From the NCBI GenBank assembly GCA_018304505.1, contig JAGVWA010000015.1, positions 1 through 35,035 of the forward strand: a DNA stretch of 35,035 bases. The letters are read 5' to 3'. Each line of letters opens with the position of its first letter. Within the stretch, counting starts at the first letter, position 1. This document shows, in pieces, positions 7,780 through 16,055 of this stretch. The notes below the pieces were generated by a model, which worked only from the letters and a program-made list of their open reading frames with translations, ran no database searches and was not told the origin of the DNA. Source of the stretch: Nanobdellati archaeon. Lineage in GTDB: Archaea > B1Sed10-29 > JAGVWA01. The translations under genes and the position numbers were made by a program.

Positions 7780-8994
7780 ATGGCCAGGAAAGGCAAGGTT
7801 TTAGTGCTGAGTGTAGACCGCGACGATGACCTCGGGGCAAAGGCAGGCGTTAAGGGCCCAATTATTGGGGAGAAGAACAACATTGAGGCAGCCAGCCGCT
7901 TGCTGCTAGCTGATGCCAGCGAGAGTGACGGCAACGCGATTTTCGAAGCCGTCAGGCAATTCAGAAGCCTGCCCGAAGCGGCAGACGTTGTCACAATTAC
8001 CGGGCACAAATCCCGGGGCTTCAAGTCAGATCAGGAAATCGCTAGACAGCTTGACATGGTGTTTGAAAAGTTCCCTGACAGTGAAGGTGTGTTCCTCATT
8101 ACTGACGGCGAGGATGACGAGCAGATCTTGCCCCTTATACAGGCAAGAAAAAAAATCGTGTCAAGGAAGATTCTTATTGTAAAACAGTCCCGCCAGCTCG
8201 AGAAAAGCTACTTTGTCCTAAAGGAAGCGCTCAAGGACCCGACCTTCGCGCGCCTCGTTTTCGGCTTGCCTGGAATTATATTGTTGTTCATAGCGATTTT
8301 CCAAGACCTTGGCTTGCAGTTCGTGTTTTTCGCGGCTGGCTTGTATTTGTTGTTTAGGGGCCTTGGTTTTGAAGAGCCGGTCATCCGCTGGATCCATGAC
8401 TTCAAAAGCACTACAAGCCCTGAGAGGGCCTCGTTTCCGTTATATGTCGGTGCATTTCTTATACTTGTGCTTTCAATATGGTCGGGCTGGGAGCAACTGA
8501 AGGCATACACCGCAGAGTCGGTGCTGTTGCAGCTTGCCGCGTTTGCAGACGGTGCCGCGCTTCTGTTTGTCGCAGGGTCTGTGCTGTTTCTCATCGGCAG
8601 AATAGGCGACATGCACTTTTCGAAAGAGTACGCGAAGATCAGGCGCTATGCCCTGTTTTTAGTGTCACTGCTTATTGTGTGGTTCGTTATCATACAGGCA
8701 ATCGCGCTTGTGTTTGGCCGCATCGTCCTCGATGAATTCCTGGGTTATTTGGTGTTGGCATTCATAGGGTCCATTATCAGTTCAAGCATAATAAAGCGTA
8801 TTTACGCTGAGAAGTATGTGGTGTCTCGCATCAAGAAGGATCTCGAGGTGTACAAGCGCAGCGGCGTCTACGTTGGGACTGTTGATTCAGTTAACAAGGC
8901 CTCAAGGACATTTGTCATACGCGAGAAAAATCGCAAGGAGCCGGCCAAGTTTTCTCAGGTGCTTACTGTAGAGGACTACGTGATTGTAAAGTAG
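7780..8994 (+). CDS. DUF373 family membrane protein
   Basis: The 404-residue protein begins with the DUF373 signature (VLVLSVDRDDDLGAKAGVKGPIIGE, then NIEAASRLLLADASESDGNAI), a cytosolic alpha/beta domain of about 150 residues with conserved acidic and glycine positions and a GVFLITDGEDDE strand. Several membrane helices follow between about residues 160 and 340. A short cytosolic tail of about 60 residues (SGVYVGTVDSVNKASRTFVI) looks like a small beta domain. DUF373 is widespread in archaea and has no established function; a nucleotide-binding-like fold is only a guess from the motif pattern. It is divergent from the stomatin-like gene. Confidence 0.88.
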   Translation: MARKGKVLVLSVDRDDDLGAKAGVKGPIIGEKNNIEAASRLLLADASESDGNAIFEAVRQFRSLPEAADVVTITGHKSRGFKSDQEIARQLDMVFEKFPDSEGVFLITDGEDDEQILPLIQARKKIVSRKILIVKQSRQLEKSYFVLKEALKDPTFARLVFGLPGIILLFIAIFQDLGLQFVFFAAGLYLLFRGLGFEEPVIRWIHDFKSTTSPERASFPLYVGAFLILVLSIWSGWEQLKAYTAESVLLQLAAFADGAALLFVAGSVLFLIGRIGDMHFSKEYAKIRRYALFLVSLLIVWFVIIQAIALVFGRIVLDEFLGYLVLAFIGSIISSSIIKRIYAEKYVVSRIKKDLEVYKRSGVYVGTVDSVNKASRTFVIREKNRKEPAKFSQVLTVEDYVIVK

Positions 8995-9007
8995 TGCCCG
9001 CGAGGGG

Positions 9008-10924
9008 TTATGGGCGCACGATTTTCTTTATGATCCCAATGAGCTGGTTTTTCTTTGGAGATTTTTTTAAGGCGATTTCAAGCACGTCAATGATGTCCTT
9101 TGCAGGCACGATTTTGATTTTCTTTAACTTGTCTTTATCAATTACAATGTCGTTCTTGTTGGCCTCTGGCACGATAATGGTTCTTATCCCGGATGTGATT
9201 GCAGCCTCGGTTTTCGCTGTCACGCCGCCGACAGGCAGCACCTCTCCTTTGATTGATATTGATCCTGTCATTGCCACTGATTGGTCTATCGGAATTCGCT
9301 CTAGGGCGGAGATGACTGCAGTCGCGATGCTGACCGCAGCTGAATCACCTTCAACACCCTCGTGAGTCTGCAGGAACTGAATATGTATATCGTGATTGGC
9401 GATGGCCTTACCTTTGTATTTCTTGATTATCGCTGACACGTTCTGCACAGCTTCCTTGGCAATCTCGCCGAGTTTGCCGGTTGCGATGGTCTTGCCGCGG
9501 TTGGTTTCCTGCGCTGGACTGACCTCGGCTTCTATTGGCAGCATGATGCCCCCGCCAAGCGCGCCGAGGACAGCTAGTCCATTGACGCGCCCGGAAATAT
9601 AGCCCGTGGTTTTAATGACTTCGTATTCCCGTTTGTAGTCGATGGTCTTGTCTGCAAGCTGCTGTTCCAATGTTTTGGCAGATGCCTGGGCTTGCTCAGC
9701 ATGTTTTTTCTCAACCACGTTTGAATTTTCGAGGCGGGCTATGTCGCCGGCAGCCCTGATGAAGCCCCCAAGGTCGCGCAGCTTCAGCGTCAGTTTGTGT
9801 TTCCTTCCCGCGCGCTTGCGGGCTTCCTGTGTAATGAATTCGACCGCGGCATCCGTGAAGTGTGAAATCTTACCGTCCTTTTTCACTTCCTGTGCAACGA
9901 ACTGCGCCATCTTTTCGCGGTTTTCTTTTGAGTCATCAAAGACGTCGTTCAGATATATTTCGTATCCGTACCCCCTGATTCGCGACCGCAATGCGGGGTG
10001 CATCTTTTCAAGGTCGACCATGTTTCCACTTGCAACGAGGAGGAAATCGCATGGTACGGGCTCTGTTCTAACCATGGCGCCGGAGCTCATCTCACTTTGT
10101 CCGGTTATGCCATACTTTTTTTCCTGCATTGCTGTAAGGAGTTCTTGTTGTGATTTGGGGCTCAGGGTGGCGATTTCGTCTATGAAGAGGACGCCTTTGT
10201 TTGCCCTGTGAATGAAGCCCGGCTCTACGCGCAGGTGTGGCGGGGTTCCGAGGCCGCCACTTTGATAGGGATCGTGCCTAATATCGCCAAGCAGCGCCCC
10301 TGCCCGTGCCCCGGTGGCGTCGATGAACGGCGCTTTTTCCTTTTTGTTATTGTCTATCAGCAACTTAGGAACCTGGTTTTCTTCTCCACCGCCGAATCTG
10401 AGCTGTTGCATTCCCTGCGAGAACGATGACGCGAAAAGCAGTACAGCCATGAAGAAGCCGCTTGTTATTATGAACGCCGCCAAAATGACATCTGAGAAGA
10501 GCTTGAAATGCAGCGCTAGGGCTATCGATAGTGCGAAAACGAGGCTGATGAGTAAGAAGGCGTTTGCCCCCGGACGCATTGCGTCGAGGTTTTTCTGGAA
10601 GCCCTTTTTCTTTTCCTTCTCGAGTTCCTTTTTCCCTTCTCCGGCGTTCAGGATTTTGATTTTTGGGTTGTTCTTGTCGGTTTCGTTCGCGTACACAAGG
10701 ATGTCTTCTAGTTTTTCAGTTGGCAGCAACTCTGCCATGGCCTGCGCCAAAAGGGACTTGCCAACGCCCGGCTCGCCAATTAGTAGGACGTTGCGTTTCT
10801 GCTTCGCGGCTTTTTTAATCAATTCGACTGCCTGGTCTTGCCCGAGCACTTGGTCGCTAAGGTGTTCAGGCACCTTGATTTCTTCAGTGGATTTGAATTC
10901 ATGGGGGGCGGTTGGTTTTGCCAT
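9008..10924 (-). CDS. lonB: Membrane-anchored ATP-dependent protease LonB
   Basis: An archaeal Lon of 638 residues, the main membrane-linked ATP-dependent protease of archaea. Domains in order: AAA+ with Walker A GEPGVGKS (50-57); an insertion with two membrane helices (about 121-139 and 146-166) that anchors the enzyme; Walker B (VLFIDEI) and sensor motifs; a helical domain; and a C-terminal Lon protease domain. The Ser-Lys dyad is S528 in GDSAAVS and K571 in TAKTEAA, spaced 43 residues apart as in other Lons. Length is typical. There is no substrate-recognition N-domain, as expected for LonB. A TATA-like box lies at about 10951-10962. It is divergent from the small orphan at 11058. Confidence 0.95.
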   Translation of the reverse strand: MAKPTAPHEFKSTEEIKVPEHLSDQVLGQDQAVELIKKAAKQKRNVLLIGEPGVGKSLLAQAMAELLPTEKLEDILVYANETDKNNPKIKILNAGEGKKELEKEKKKGFQKNLDAMRPGANAFLLISLVFALSIALALHFKLFSDVILAAFIITSGFFMAVLLFASSFSQGMQQLRFGGGEENQVPKLLIDNNKKEKAPFIDATGARAGALLGDIRHDPYQSGGLGTPPHLRVEPGFIHRANKGVLFIDEIATLSPKSQQELLTAMQEKKYGITGQSEMSSGAMVRTEPVPCDFLLVASGNMVDLEKMHPALRSRIRGYGYEIYLNDVFDDSKENREKMAQFVAQEVKKDGKISHFTDAAVEFITQEARKRAGRKHKLTLKLRDLGGFIRAAGDIARLENSNVVEKKHAEQAQASAKTLEQQLADKTIDYKREYEVIKTTGYISGRVNGLAVLGALGGGIMLPIEAEVSPAQETNRGKTIATGKLGEIAKEAVQNVSAIIKKYKGKAIANHDIHIQFLQTHEGVEGDSAAVSIATAVISALERIPIDQSVAMTGSISIKGEVLPVGGVTAKTEAAITSGIRTIIVPEANKNDIVIDKDKLKKIKIVPAKDIIDVLEIALKKSPKKNQLIGIIKKIVRP

Positions 10925-11018
10925 GTTATCTGGGTTATTTGTGTGTCACAGTATTAATATAGTTACTTATCAAAAACGCATTGAAAATGCACGTCTCTCG
11001 TCGATGGGCAGGCGAAAG

Positions 11019-11029
11019 GCTTATATATC
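11019..11029 (+). promoter_or_regulatory. TATA box upstream of the 101-residue orphan
   Basis: GCTTATATATC fits an archaeal TATA box and predicts a start near 11050. That leaves a leader of about 8 bases to the GTG at 11058 or 17 to the ATG at 11067. Its presence supports the small plus-strand frame as a real gene. Confidence 0.45.
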
Positions 11030-11057
11030 AATATTGCAATAACTATTGTGGCATTGA

Positions 11058-11363
11058 GTGGGTTTTATGTGGGATGCACGGACTTCGGATTTGGACAGTA
11101 CGGCGTATGTGGAATTGCCGAGAAGGGGCGGTAGAGTCCTTACGCTACGAAAGAGATTTGGTGAGGAAACAAAACGGCCGCACTGGGAAAAACGCGTGGG
11201 AACACTAGGAGACAGGCAGTTTGGCGTGGATGGCAACGAGACAACAGAAGGATACACGCGCGTGTTAGATCCCTGCCTGACGCGCAAAGCTAATGATTTA
11301 TATGCCACTGCTGAACTAGAGGTTGCATTGGATATCCTAGATGGTGGAATCAAATTAGAGTGA
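11058..11363 (+). CDS. Small orphan protein of unknown function
   Basis: A plus-strand frame of 101 residues, or 98 if it starts at the ATG at 11067 (MWDARTSDLDS). It sits between two minus-strand genes and has its own TATA box. The protein is charged and soluble, with Arg/Gly-rich stretches (ELPRRGGRVLTLRKRF) and an acidic helical end (AELEVALDILDGGIKLE). I recognise no family. The opposite-strand frame over the same DNA is serine-rich and looks like a shadow. Confidence 0.5.
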   Translation: MGFMWDARTSDLDSTAYVELPRRGGRVLTLRKRFGEETKRPHWEKRVGTLGDRQFGVDGNETTEGYTRVLDPCLTRKANDLYATAELEVALDILDGGIKLE

Positions 11364-11380
11364 CGGCTGCCTGGAATAAT

Positions 11381-12232
11381 TTATTGCGGTCTGGGTTTTC
11401 TTTTTATTGAAAGTTGTGCGCGCCTTGCAGCTTCTGCTTGAGAGGCTGTTTCATACAATCTTAGTGTGTTGTTGTACTTGGCTGTAAGTTGGCGTATCTG
11501 ACTGCTGTACCGTGCTTCAACCGCCTGTTTTTCCGTTTCTGTTAGAGTTACGTCATAACGCAATGTTGAGTTTCGTTGATCTATAAGTGCGTTTATGTTG
11601 CTGCTTAGTTTTTCGAGCCTTCGTTTCACACTTGGCGGAATTGCTGATGCCCTGAGATTAATTACTCCTGTTATTGTTTTTGGTTTGAAAATTCTGTCAA
11701 AGAGGCTAGGTTTAACTACAGGCCCTTGTGGTGGCTGGATTCTTGGAATTCCTTGTGCCGTGATTTCTGGTCTTACTGGTAGTCTTCGTATGCGCTCTGG
11801 AGGAATTTGTATTCTGGCTGGTCCGCGGGGGGTTGGGATGCGTTTTTCTTGTCCAAAAATCGTTAGTCCTAAGTCTTTCATTTGTGTGTCTGTTGGTGTC
11901 GGTCGTGGGGTTGCTATTGCTGTTGGTCTTGGCGTTGCTGGCCCTGCTGTTGGTCTTGGCTGCCCGGCTTGCGGTTTTGGTGTTTCTGGTTTCGGTTCTG
12001 GTTTTGAGGGGCCTGTTTTTTCTTCTTCTGCTTTGGTTCTAATGTGGCGTATTGCGCCAAGGGGTGCGGCCCCCGGGATGCGTTGCGCTGCCTGTGTGAG
12101 TTGTTGTCGTTGTGCTTGTGCTCTTGCGCGCTCTGCTTTTTCACGCTTTTCTTCTAGGAATGTGGTGTAGCTGCCGTAGTGCGAGCCTCTTTTTCGTCTC
12201 GCTTTTTCGAGTGATGCCCTGTTGACTGCCAT
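11381..12232 (-). CDS. Orphan protein with proline-rich linker and C-terminal coiled coil
   Basis: A 283-residue protein, not recognised. Residues 1-55 are basic and helical (SLEKARRKRGSHYGSYTTFLEEKREKAERARAQ). Residues about 65-175 are low complexity and rich in Pro, Thr, Lys, Arg and Gln (KPEPKPETPKPQ, ATPRPTAIATPRPTPTD) and probably disordered. The last 90 residues (PSVKRRLEKLSSNINALIDQ and beyond) form a predicted coiled coil with a basic tail. The start at 12232 lies 26.5 bases from the centre of a symmetric TATA box shared with rnz. A scaffold or adaptor role would suit the architecture, but that is inference. Confidence 0.7.
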   Translation of the reverse strand: MAVNRASLEKARRKRGSHYGSYTTFLEEKREKAERARAQAQRQQLTQAAQRIPGAAPLGAIRHIRTKAEEEKTGPSKPEPKPETPKPQAGQPRPTAGPATPRPTAIATPRPTPTDTQMKDLGLTIFGQEKRIPTPRGPARIQIPPERIRRLPVRPEITAQGIPRIQPPQGPVVKPSLFDRIFKPKTITGVINLRASAIPPSVKRRLEKLSSNINALIDQRNSTLRYDVTLTETEKQAVEARYSSQIRQLTAKYNNTLRLYETASQAEAARRAQLSIKRKPRPQ

Positions 12233-12253
12233 TGCAATAATTACTACCAGATT

Positions 12254-12263
12254 GTATATATAC
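12254..12263. promoter_or_regulatory. Palindromic bidirectional TATA box (orphan / rnz)
   Basis: GTATATATAC is its own reverse complement. Its centre (12258.5) is exactly 26.5 bases from the first base of the RNase Z ATG (12285) and 26.5 bases from the first base of the divergent orphan ATG (12232). Both transcripts would be leaderless from one box. Confidence 0.65.
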
Positions 12264-12284
12264 TTGGCGCTGCGAAAATACTAT

Positions 12285-13184
12285 ATGAGGGTAACATTTC
12301 TGGGAACAAGCAGTGCAGTCCCAACCCGGGACAGGAGTTTGTCAGCCGTGCATTTCAAGTACCGCGGCACCGATTTTCTGTTCGACTGCGGTGAAGGCAC
12401 GCAACGTCAATTTACACACGCGGGAATTTCGCCGCACAAACTGGACGCTGTGTTTATTTCGCACGAGCACGCGGATCACATGCTGGGCCTCGCTGGCTTA
12501 ATACAGACGCTGAACATGCAAAATCGACAGCAGGAGCTCAAGGTTTATGGGCCAATCGGCATCAAGAGATACGTCGATTTTTTCAAAACGCTCGGGGGCC
12601 TCAAGTTGGTGTATCCGGTAACGGCTATCGAAATAAACGGCCCGGGCAAGGTTTTCGAGAACCTTGACGTAGAAGTGCACGCCTTTCCTGTAAATCATGT
12701 GACGGAATGCTATGCCTTCAAGGTAGTTGAGAAAGTCGAGGCAAATCTTGACAAGGCAAAGCTGAAAAAGCTGGGGCTGCTGGACAGCCCTGCAAACAGG
12801 CAGTTAAAGGAAAAAGGCGAGATAGAATGGCAGGGCAAGATGATTAAATTGGAAGACATCAGCAAGCCGTTGAAAAAACCGCTGCAGGTCGCTTATGTAA
12901 TTGACTCAAGGTTCGACGAGTCCATTATTCGCAATGTCGAGGGGGTTGACTTGCTCGTTATTGAGGCAACGTTCGCCGAAAAAGAAAGAGAGAGCGCAAA
13001 ACTCGGGGGGCACATGACTGCAAGGGAGGCGGCCACCATTGCAAAGCGCGCCAAGGCAAAGCGGTTGGCATTGACGCATTTCAGCTCCAGGTACTCCGAT
13101 GACATGAGCATCTTGAAACGGGAAGCTGGAGAAGTATTTAAAAAACCGGTGTTCGCAGAAGACTTCATGACGATTGAGGTATAA
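12285..13184 (+). CDS. rnz: Ribonuclease Z (tRNA 3' endonuclease)
   Basis: This enzyme cuts the 3' trailer from tRNA precursors. The 299 residues start MRVTFLGTSSAVPTRDRSLSAV, with the metallo-beta-lactamase motif H60-E-H62-A-D64-H65 (SHEHADHMLGL) binding two zinc ions. Later histidines and the aspartate follow: FPVNHVTECYAF, VIDSR, and LTHFSSRY near the end. The frame is open upstream to 12222, but I start at 12285 because the family begins at MRVTFLGT and a TATA box lies 26.5 bases before it (leaderless). Length is typical of short-form RNase Z. Confidence 0.93.
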   Translation: MRVTFLGTSSAVPTRDRSLSAVHFKYRGTDFLFDCGEGTQRQFTHAGISPHKLDAVFISHEHADHMLGLAGLIQTLNMQNRQQELKVYGPIGIKRYVDFFKTLGGLKLVYPVTAIEINGPGKVFENLDVEVHAFPVNHVTECYAFKVVEKVEANLDKAKLKKLGLLDSPANRQLKEKGEIEWQGKMIKLEDISKPLKKPLQVAYVIDSRFDESIIRNVEGVDLLVIEATFAEKERESAKLGGHMTAREAATIAKRAKAKRLALTHFSSRYSDDMSILKREAGEVFKKPVFAEDFMTIEV

Positions 13185-13194
13185 TTAAACAAAG

Positions 13195-13259
13195 GTTAAA
13201 TAAGCGGACTAAATAAGCAGAGTAAACAAGCAGATAAAAAAAACAGAAATTAAATAAAC
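13195..13259 (+). repeat. Five degenerate 13-bp tandem units, A-rich
   Basis: Consecutive 13-base units start at 13195, 13208, 13221, 13234 and 13247: GTTAAATAAGCGG, ACTAAATAAGCAG, AGTAAACAAGCAG, ATAAAAAAAACAG, AAATTAAATAAAC. The register is exact and the units decay from left to right. The last unit contains the likely TATA box (ATTAAATAAAC) of the next gene. The array fills most of the gap between rnz and the secreted protein gene. Confidence 0.6.
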
Positions 13260-13271
13260 AAAGATGGTTTT

Positions 13272-14096
13272 ATGGAATTGATGAAGCGGCTCGCAATCGG
13301 AATCCTGATCGCAGTTCTGTTTACCCAACTTGCCTATGCGAAAGAGCTCACTAACCGCAACATCAACATGCACATTTCAAGTCAAGGCACAGCAACGGTT
13401 GTTGAGGAATTTGTAATAGCGCTTTCGCCCCAGGACAGCCGCGAGGTAGACCCGCTGATAGAAAAAGGCACAAGCGACATATACACGTGGAACAAATTCT
13501 TCTCGGTCATCCGGCGCAATGTTCTCGGTGAATACAGGGAGCTTTCGGTGGTGGCAAAAAAGGATACCCAGGGCTTTGCCAGGATAAGCTTAGGGTACAA
13601 GATAGATAACCTTCCGGTGAGAATTTCAGAAGAAGGGCGGATAATAACAAAAGCCATATCGCCGAGAAGCTTCGCGTTTTTTGACTCAAATGGTGAAGTG
13701 TTCACGTTACCATCAGACGCAACCATACAGATACAAATCGAAGACCAGAGACAATCGCGCGAAAGGCAAAGGATAGAAGAGTTCTTTGCAGCGAAGCCGG
13801 CCGGCGCTTTCCTGGGCCCGTACTCAAGCGAAAACACGGTCCTCTTTATCGTCAAGGGGCCGCTCGTCACCAAGGACTTCCTTGTTCTGTGGAAAGAAGA
13901 GCAATCAATTGGCCAGAGCTTTTCAACATCCCGGATTCTGGAATCAGCTTACCGCAACCTACGCAGCAGCCCGATTTACACATTGGCGGTCATGATAATA
14001 CTCGGCTTGCTTGTCATTTACAGGAAGCAGGCGCTCGCGGTAATTGCAGAGAGTTTCTCGGAAGAAGAAATCGAGATGCCAAAGCGCGAATTGTAG
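13272..14096 (+). CDS. Secreted, C-terminally membrane-anchored protein of unknown function
   Basis: The 274 residues begin with a signal peptide (KRLAIGILIAVLFTQLAYAKE, cleavage after AYA likely). An extracellular beta-rich domain of about 200 residues opens with RNINMHISSQGTATVVEEFVIAL, reminiscent of the start of DUF2207-type domains. One membrane helix follows at about 237-255, then a short acidic cytosolic tail. A start at the second ATG (13281, MKRLAIGIL) is as likely, lying 28 bases after a TATA-like box inside the 13-bp repeat array. The exact family is uncertain. Confidence 0.75.
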   Translation: MELMKRLAIGILIAVLFTQLAYAKELTNRNINMHISSQGTATVVEEFVIALSPQDSREVDPLIEKGTSDIYTWNKFFSVIRRNVLGEYRELSVVAKKDTQGFARISLGYKIDNLPVRISEEGRIITKAISPRSFAFFDSNGEVFTLPSDATIQIQIEDQRQSRERQRIEEFFAAKPAGAFLGPYSSENTVLFIVKGPLVTKDFLVLWKEEQSIGQSFSTSRILESAYRNLRSSPIYTLAVMIILGLLVIYRKQALAVIAESFSEEEIEMPKREL

Positions 14097-14112
14097 TGGC
14101 TATCCCCTAGGG

Positions 14113-14517
14113 CTATTGTTTTTTGAATGTGCGCTTCTGCCTGATTTCGCCCCTCGTGACGCCTTCGAACTTCACGCCCAGGTGCGCTGCGAGATTCTGC
14201 AATGTAAAGTCGTCTGTAATCAGTATGGTTTCAGCATCGCGTTTTTTCTGATCTAGGGCTAGGGCCATCAGTGCCTTGTCAGTGTTGCTCAGCTGTTTGC
14301 CGGACCCGACCTCGCGCGCCTTGTCCTCTGCCAATTTAAGCGACTCTTTTGACGCCATGAAAACCCGCAGGCGCTTAAGGTTCATGGCCATATCAACCAT
14401 CAGCCGGGACTTGAAGTCCTTAATCTCATCAATGGCTTCCTGCACAGTGACGCATTCACAATCATCTTTGTACGCATTTGAATTTATGATGGCGCTTGCA
14501 TCAAGTACCCTAATCAT
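14113..14517 (-). CDS. PIN-domain endoribonuclease, NOB1-like, without zinc ribbon
   Basis: The 134-residue PIN domain starts MIRVLDASAIINSN. Acidic active-site residues are visible in VLDAS, QEAIDEIKD, LSNTDKAL and ILITDDFTLQN. The LS-x-x-D and TDD-(F/Y)-x-x-QN-x-A patterns are those of NOB1, which trims the 3' end of 16S rRNA during small-subunit maturation. NOB1 usually continues into a C-terminal zinc ribbon; here the protein ends soon after GVKFEGVTRGEIRQKRTF. I prefer the start at 14517 over 14541 because the motif begins there and a TATA-like box (CTATTTAT on the minus strand) lies about 27 bases upstream. It is divergent from pheS. Confidence 0.8.
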   Translation of the reverse strand: MIRVLDASAIINSNAYKDDCECVTVQEAIDEIKDFKSRLMVDMAMNLKRLRVFMASKESLKLAEDKAREVGSGKQLSNTDKALMALALDQKKRDAETILITDDFTLQNLAAHLGVKFEGVTRGEIRQKRTFKKQ

Positions 14518-14540
14518 AAGTATTTTTAATACCAAACACA

Positions 14541-14550
14541 ATAAATAGCC
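14541..14550. promoter_or_regulatory. Shared AT-rich promoter box between nob1-like gene and pheS
   Basis: ATAAATAG lies about 27 bases from the nob1-like ATG (14517) and about 30 bases from the pheS ATG (14574). It reads TATTTAT on the other strand. No second box is apparent in the 56-bp gap, so one element may drive both genes. Confidence 0.45.
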
Positions 14551-14573
14551 AACTGATAATAACCACTGATCCT

Positions 14574-16055
14574 ATGCATGACAACGAGAAGCAAGTGATC
14601 ACTTCTTTGGAAAAAAAGAAAAAACAGTCACTTGAAGAATTGATAGAAAGCACAAAGCTGAACAGGGACGCTGTTAGCACCGCGCTTGCGAATCTCGCGG
14701 ACCAAGCCTACGTCAGCATAGAGGAAAAAACATCTGAGGAACTCGTACTGACATCTGAAGGATCGATGTACGCAAACCAAGGGTTACCAGAACGCCAGGC
14801 CCTTGACCTCCTCGCCAAGACAAAAGAAATCGCAATGAATGACTTCAAGAGCAAAATAGACAACGATGCCATTGCACTCACGTGGCTGAGAAAAGCGGGA
14901 TACGTAGACATCAAAGATGGCAAGGTTTCGCTCAATGCAGTTGGGCAGAAAGCTTCAAAGGAAAAGCTGGCGCATGAGCAGGTCCTCAGCGCCGTTATGG
15001 GCAAAAAACCGCTGCCTGAAAAACTCGCGACAGAAGCAGCTGAAATCATCAAGCGAAGGCTCGCAGAAGTTAAGACGCAAAAGCACGTTACCGCATCAAT
15101 AACAAAGCAAGGCCTCGAATTAGTAAAGAGGGGCATCTCTGTAGAAAAAGAAGTTGGGCAGCTGACGCCGCAGATGGTTGTAACAGGCGACTGGAAAAAT
15201 CACAAGTTCAGGATTTATGACGTAAGCGCATCAGCCAAGCCGATTTATCCAGGCAGGCGCCACTTTTTGAATCAGGCCATTGAGTACGTGAGGAAAATCT
15301 GGCTGGAAATGGGCTTCAAGGAAATGCAGGGTCCATTGATCCAGAGCAGCTTCTGGAACTTCGATGCCCTTTTTACGCCGCAATCGCACCCCGCGAGGGA
15401 AATGCACGACACGCTTTTTCTGGACGCAAAGAAAATGAATCTGCCAGAGCTCGGCCTTGTTAAAAGGGTTAGGGAAGCGCACGAAATCGGCACCAGGGAC
15501 AGTTTGGGCTGGAGCTATATTTGGGATCAGGAAGAAGCCAAAAAACCGGTACTACGGACGCACACAACAGCACTGTCTGCTCAGACGCTGGCTCGGCTAA
15601 GAAAAGAGGAATGGCCCGCAAAGTACTTTGCCTTGGGTCGCGTGTTTAGAAATGAAACGGTCGACTGGACGCACTTATTCGAATTTGACCAGGTAGAAGG
15701 AATTGTTGTTGACGAAAACGCGAACTTCAAGCACCTCCTCGGCTACCTAAAGGAATTCTACAGCAAGATGGGTTACAACAACATCCGCATCAGGCCAGCG
15801 TTTTTTCCCTATACTGAAATGAGCCTTGAAGTTGATGTGTACAGCCCGAAAAAACAGGGGTACATCGAGCTCGGGGGCGCGGGCATATTCAGGCCAGAGG
15901 TTGTAGAACCCCTGTTGGGCGAAGACGTCCCCGTGCTTGCATGGGGCCAGGGCTTTGGCAGGATAATAATGGAGTATTATCAGATGAATGACCTGCGCGA
16001 GCAGAACAAAAACGATGTGCAGAAGCTACGTGAATTAAGACAGTGGATGATGTAA
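14574..16055 (+). CDS. pheS: Phenylalanyl-tRNA synthetase alpha subunit
   Basis: This is the catalytic subunit that charges tRNA-Phe, as an alpha2-beta2 enzyme. The 493 residues have the archaeal/eukaryotic form: an N-terminal winged-helix region (about 1-190), then a class II catalytic core with GFKEMQGPLIQSSFWNFDALFTPQSHPAREMHDTLF, motif 2 (GRVFRNETVDWTHLFEFDQVEG) and motif 3 (WGQGFGRIIMEYY). Length is as expected. The TAA stop is followed directly by the pheT ATG, so the two are one operon and probably coupled. The start at 14574 is near-leaderless. Confidence 0.97.
   Translation: MHDNEKQVITSLEKKKKQSLEELIESTKLNRDAVSTALANLADQAYVSIEEKTSEELVLTSEGSMYANQGLPERQALDLLAKTKEIAMNDFKSKIDNDAIALTWLRKAGYVDIKDGKVSLNAVGQKASKEKLAHEQVLSAVMGKKPLPEKLATEAAEIIKRRLAEVKTQKHVTASITKQGLELVKRGISVEKEVGQLTPQMVVTGDWKNHKFRIYDVSASAKPIYPGRRHFLNQAIEYVRKIWLEMGFKEMQGPLIQSSFWNFDALFTPQSHPAREMHDTLFLDAKKMNLPELGLVKRVREAHEIGTRDSLGWSYIWDQEEAKKPVLRTHTTALSAQTLARLRKEEWPAKYFALGRVFRNETVDWTHLFEFDQVEGIVVDENANFKHLLGYLKEFYSKMGYNNIRIRPAFFPYTEMSLEVDVYSPKKQGYIELGGAGIFRPEVVEPLLGEDVPVLAWGQGFGRIIMEYYQMNDLREQNKNDVQKLRELRQWMM

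Noticed and set aside
11021-11353. A 110-residue minus-strand frame over the small orphan
   Set aside because: Serine-rich shadow composition; the TATA box and the balanced protein are on the plus strand.
11860-12010. Imperfect GTTGGTCTTGGC-type DNA repeat as a mobile or regulatory repeat
   Set aside because: It is explained by the low-complexity Pro/Thr/Ala-rich linker encoded on the minus strand.
15231-15493. Short minus-strand frames inside pheS
   Set aside because: Antisense to a highly conserved gene; no independent evidence.
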